A DNA stretch of 64,000 nt. It comes from Schaalia odontolytica. GTDB lineage: Bacteria > Actinomycetota > Actinomycetes > Actinomycetales > Actinomycetaceae. The DNA is taken from NCBI RefSeq assembly GCF_024584435.1, contig NZ_CP102197.1, positions 1,612,001 through 1,676,000 of the forward strand, written 5' to 3'. Positions 63,122 to 64,000 of the stretch are shown piece after piece; positions within the stretch are counted from its first letter, which is position 1, and every line of letters begins with the position of its first letter. The notes beneath the pieces are model-generated. The model was not told the origin of the DNA. It did not search any database and saw nothing but the letters and a program-made list of their open reading frames with translations. Made by a program: the position numbers and the translations under genes.

Positions 63122-64000
63122 ACCAATAGCTTCTACCAGGTGCTGTCGGCTGAGGCGTACTCCAAGCACGGCTTCAACGTCTCCGGGGTGATCTTCGATG
63201 AGCTGCACACCCAACCAAACCGGGCTCTGTTCGACGTCATGACCAAAGGGTCTGGTGACGCCCGCACCCAGCCCCTGTATTTCCTGATCACCACCGCGGG
63301 GACAGACACCCACAGCGTGTGTTTCGAGCAGCACCAGAAAGCCAAAGACCTACTCGCCGGCAAAGAGGTCGACCCCACGTTCTACCCGGTCGTGTACGGG
63401 GCTGATCCCGAGGACGACTGGCTCGACGAGAACGTGTGGAGGAAGGCCAACCCGTCGCTGGGGGTGACGGTCCCGATCGACAAAGTCCGCGCCACCGCAC
63501 ACAGTGCACGCATCAACCCAGCCGAAGAAAACAGCTTCCGCCAACTCCGCCTGAACCAATGGGTGAAACAGTCCATCCGATGGACGCCCATGCACATCTG
63601 GAACCAGAACAACCAGCCCGTCGATCTGGCTGACCTCGAGGGGCGAGTACTACGGCGGCCTCGACCTGGCGAGCACCACGGACATCACGGCGTTCGTGCT
63701 TGTGTTTCCACCAGACGAGAGCATGGATGCGTCCAGGGTGTGCCGTGGTTCTGGATCCCAGAAGAAGGCATGACCGCTAGGGTGAACCGTGATCGGGTGC
63801 CCTACGACCTGTGGGCCAAGAAGGGCCTCATCCAGGTCACCGACGGCAATGTCGTCCACTACGGGGCCATTGAGGCCGCCATCGAGGAACTCGGGGAACG
63901 CTTCAATATCCGCCAGATCGCGTTCGACCGGTGGGGCGCGACCCAAATGAGCCAGAACCTAGAGGACGCCGGCTTCACCGTCGTCCCCTTTGGGCAGGGG
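63122..64000 (+). pseudogene. Phage terminase large subunit remnant, frameshifted and lacking its N-terminus
   Basis: Three successive frames together spell a TerL. 63122-63644 has the Walker B region VIFDELHTQPN and the ITTAGTD motif. After a one-base shift near 63644, EYYGGLDLASTTDITAF follows, holding nuclease-domain Asp residues. After a second shift near 63738, VPWFWIPEEGM and the nuclease end continue off the edge. The ATPase Walker A part is missing at the IS junction. It is a decayed prophage gene unless both shifts are sequencing errors. Confidence 0.85.

Noticed and set aside
63068..63946. Minus-strand frames over the terminase remnant
   Set aside because: They are shadows of the plus-strand TerL fragments, which carry the conserved motifs.
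61130..64000. A second copy of the tRNA-Gly 3' end marking the right end of an integrated element
   Set aside because: None was seen in the window; the element, if any, ends beyond the edge.

Overview
The window comes from a high-GC Gram-positive chromosome, most likely an Actinomycetaceae species (Actinomyces or Schaalia type). I infer this from the strong GC third-position bias, a sortase-type pilin, a GTP-dependent PEP carboxykinase, DUF3073, DUF3618 and Septum_form family proteins, and a type I-E CRISPR system. The species cannot be fixed from the sequence alone.

Layout. 1-23.4 kb is mostly ordinary chromosome: a major pilin running off the left edge, a DUF58/MoxR pair, pckG, a DUF47/Pit phosphate-transport pair with two related lipoproteins, a MutT1-like protein, tRNA-Lys, three tandem ADP-ribosylglycohydrolase/PfkB-kinase fusions (only the first keeps its catalytic motifs), an MFS exporter, an EamA transporter, msrB and a large MscS-type channel. 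In the 3'-3' gap after the MFS gene, four copies of a 17-bp motif lie in exact mirror symmetry. At 23.6-23.9 kb are tRNA-Glu, tRNA-Asp and tRNA-Phe, followed by a patchy accessory stretch.

24.7-36.8 kb is a type I-E CRISPR-Cas locus, all on the minus strand: cas3-cas8e-cas11-cas7-cas5-cas6e-cas1-cas2, then an array of 33 repeats. Two things stand out. First, cas2 is cut to about half length: its reading frame runs into the first array repeat and stops there, so the normal leader position is gone. Interference genes look intact, but spacer acquisition from this locus is probably dead. Second, upstream of cas3 there is a two-repeat degenerate mini-CRISPR. The first 14 bases of its spacer match the putative cas promoter at 11 positions, and two of the three mismatches fall at positions 6 and 12, which Cascade does not read. 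This is the architecture expected of a crRNA-like cas autorepressor (CreR class).

36.9-55.8 kb is again chromosomal: an ABC-type protein that has lost every ATPase motif, a holin-family/DUF3618 pair, DUF3073, purF-purM, a large Fe-S oxidoreductase, dcd, TM2-domain proteins, mutY, a MacAB-like efflux operon, GNAT, trxA, TetR and a Nudix hydrolase. From tRNA-Gly (55.8 kb) to the right edge lies lower-GC acquired DNA: arsA-arsD divergent from an ArsR-ArsC fusion, with no arsenite pump in the window; a GIY-YIG/DUF4357 protein; an HhH-GPD glycosylase; a second ArsR; an ISL3-family insertion sequence without target duplication; and a frameshifted phage terminase large-subunit remnant that continues off the edge.
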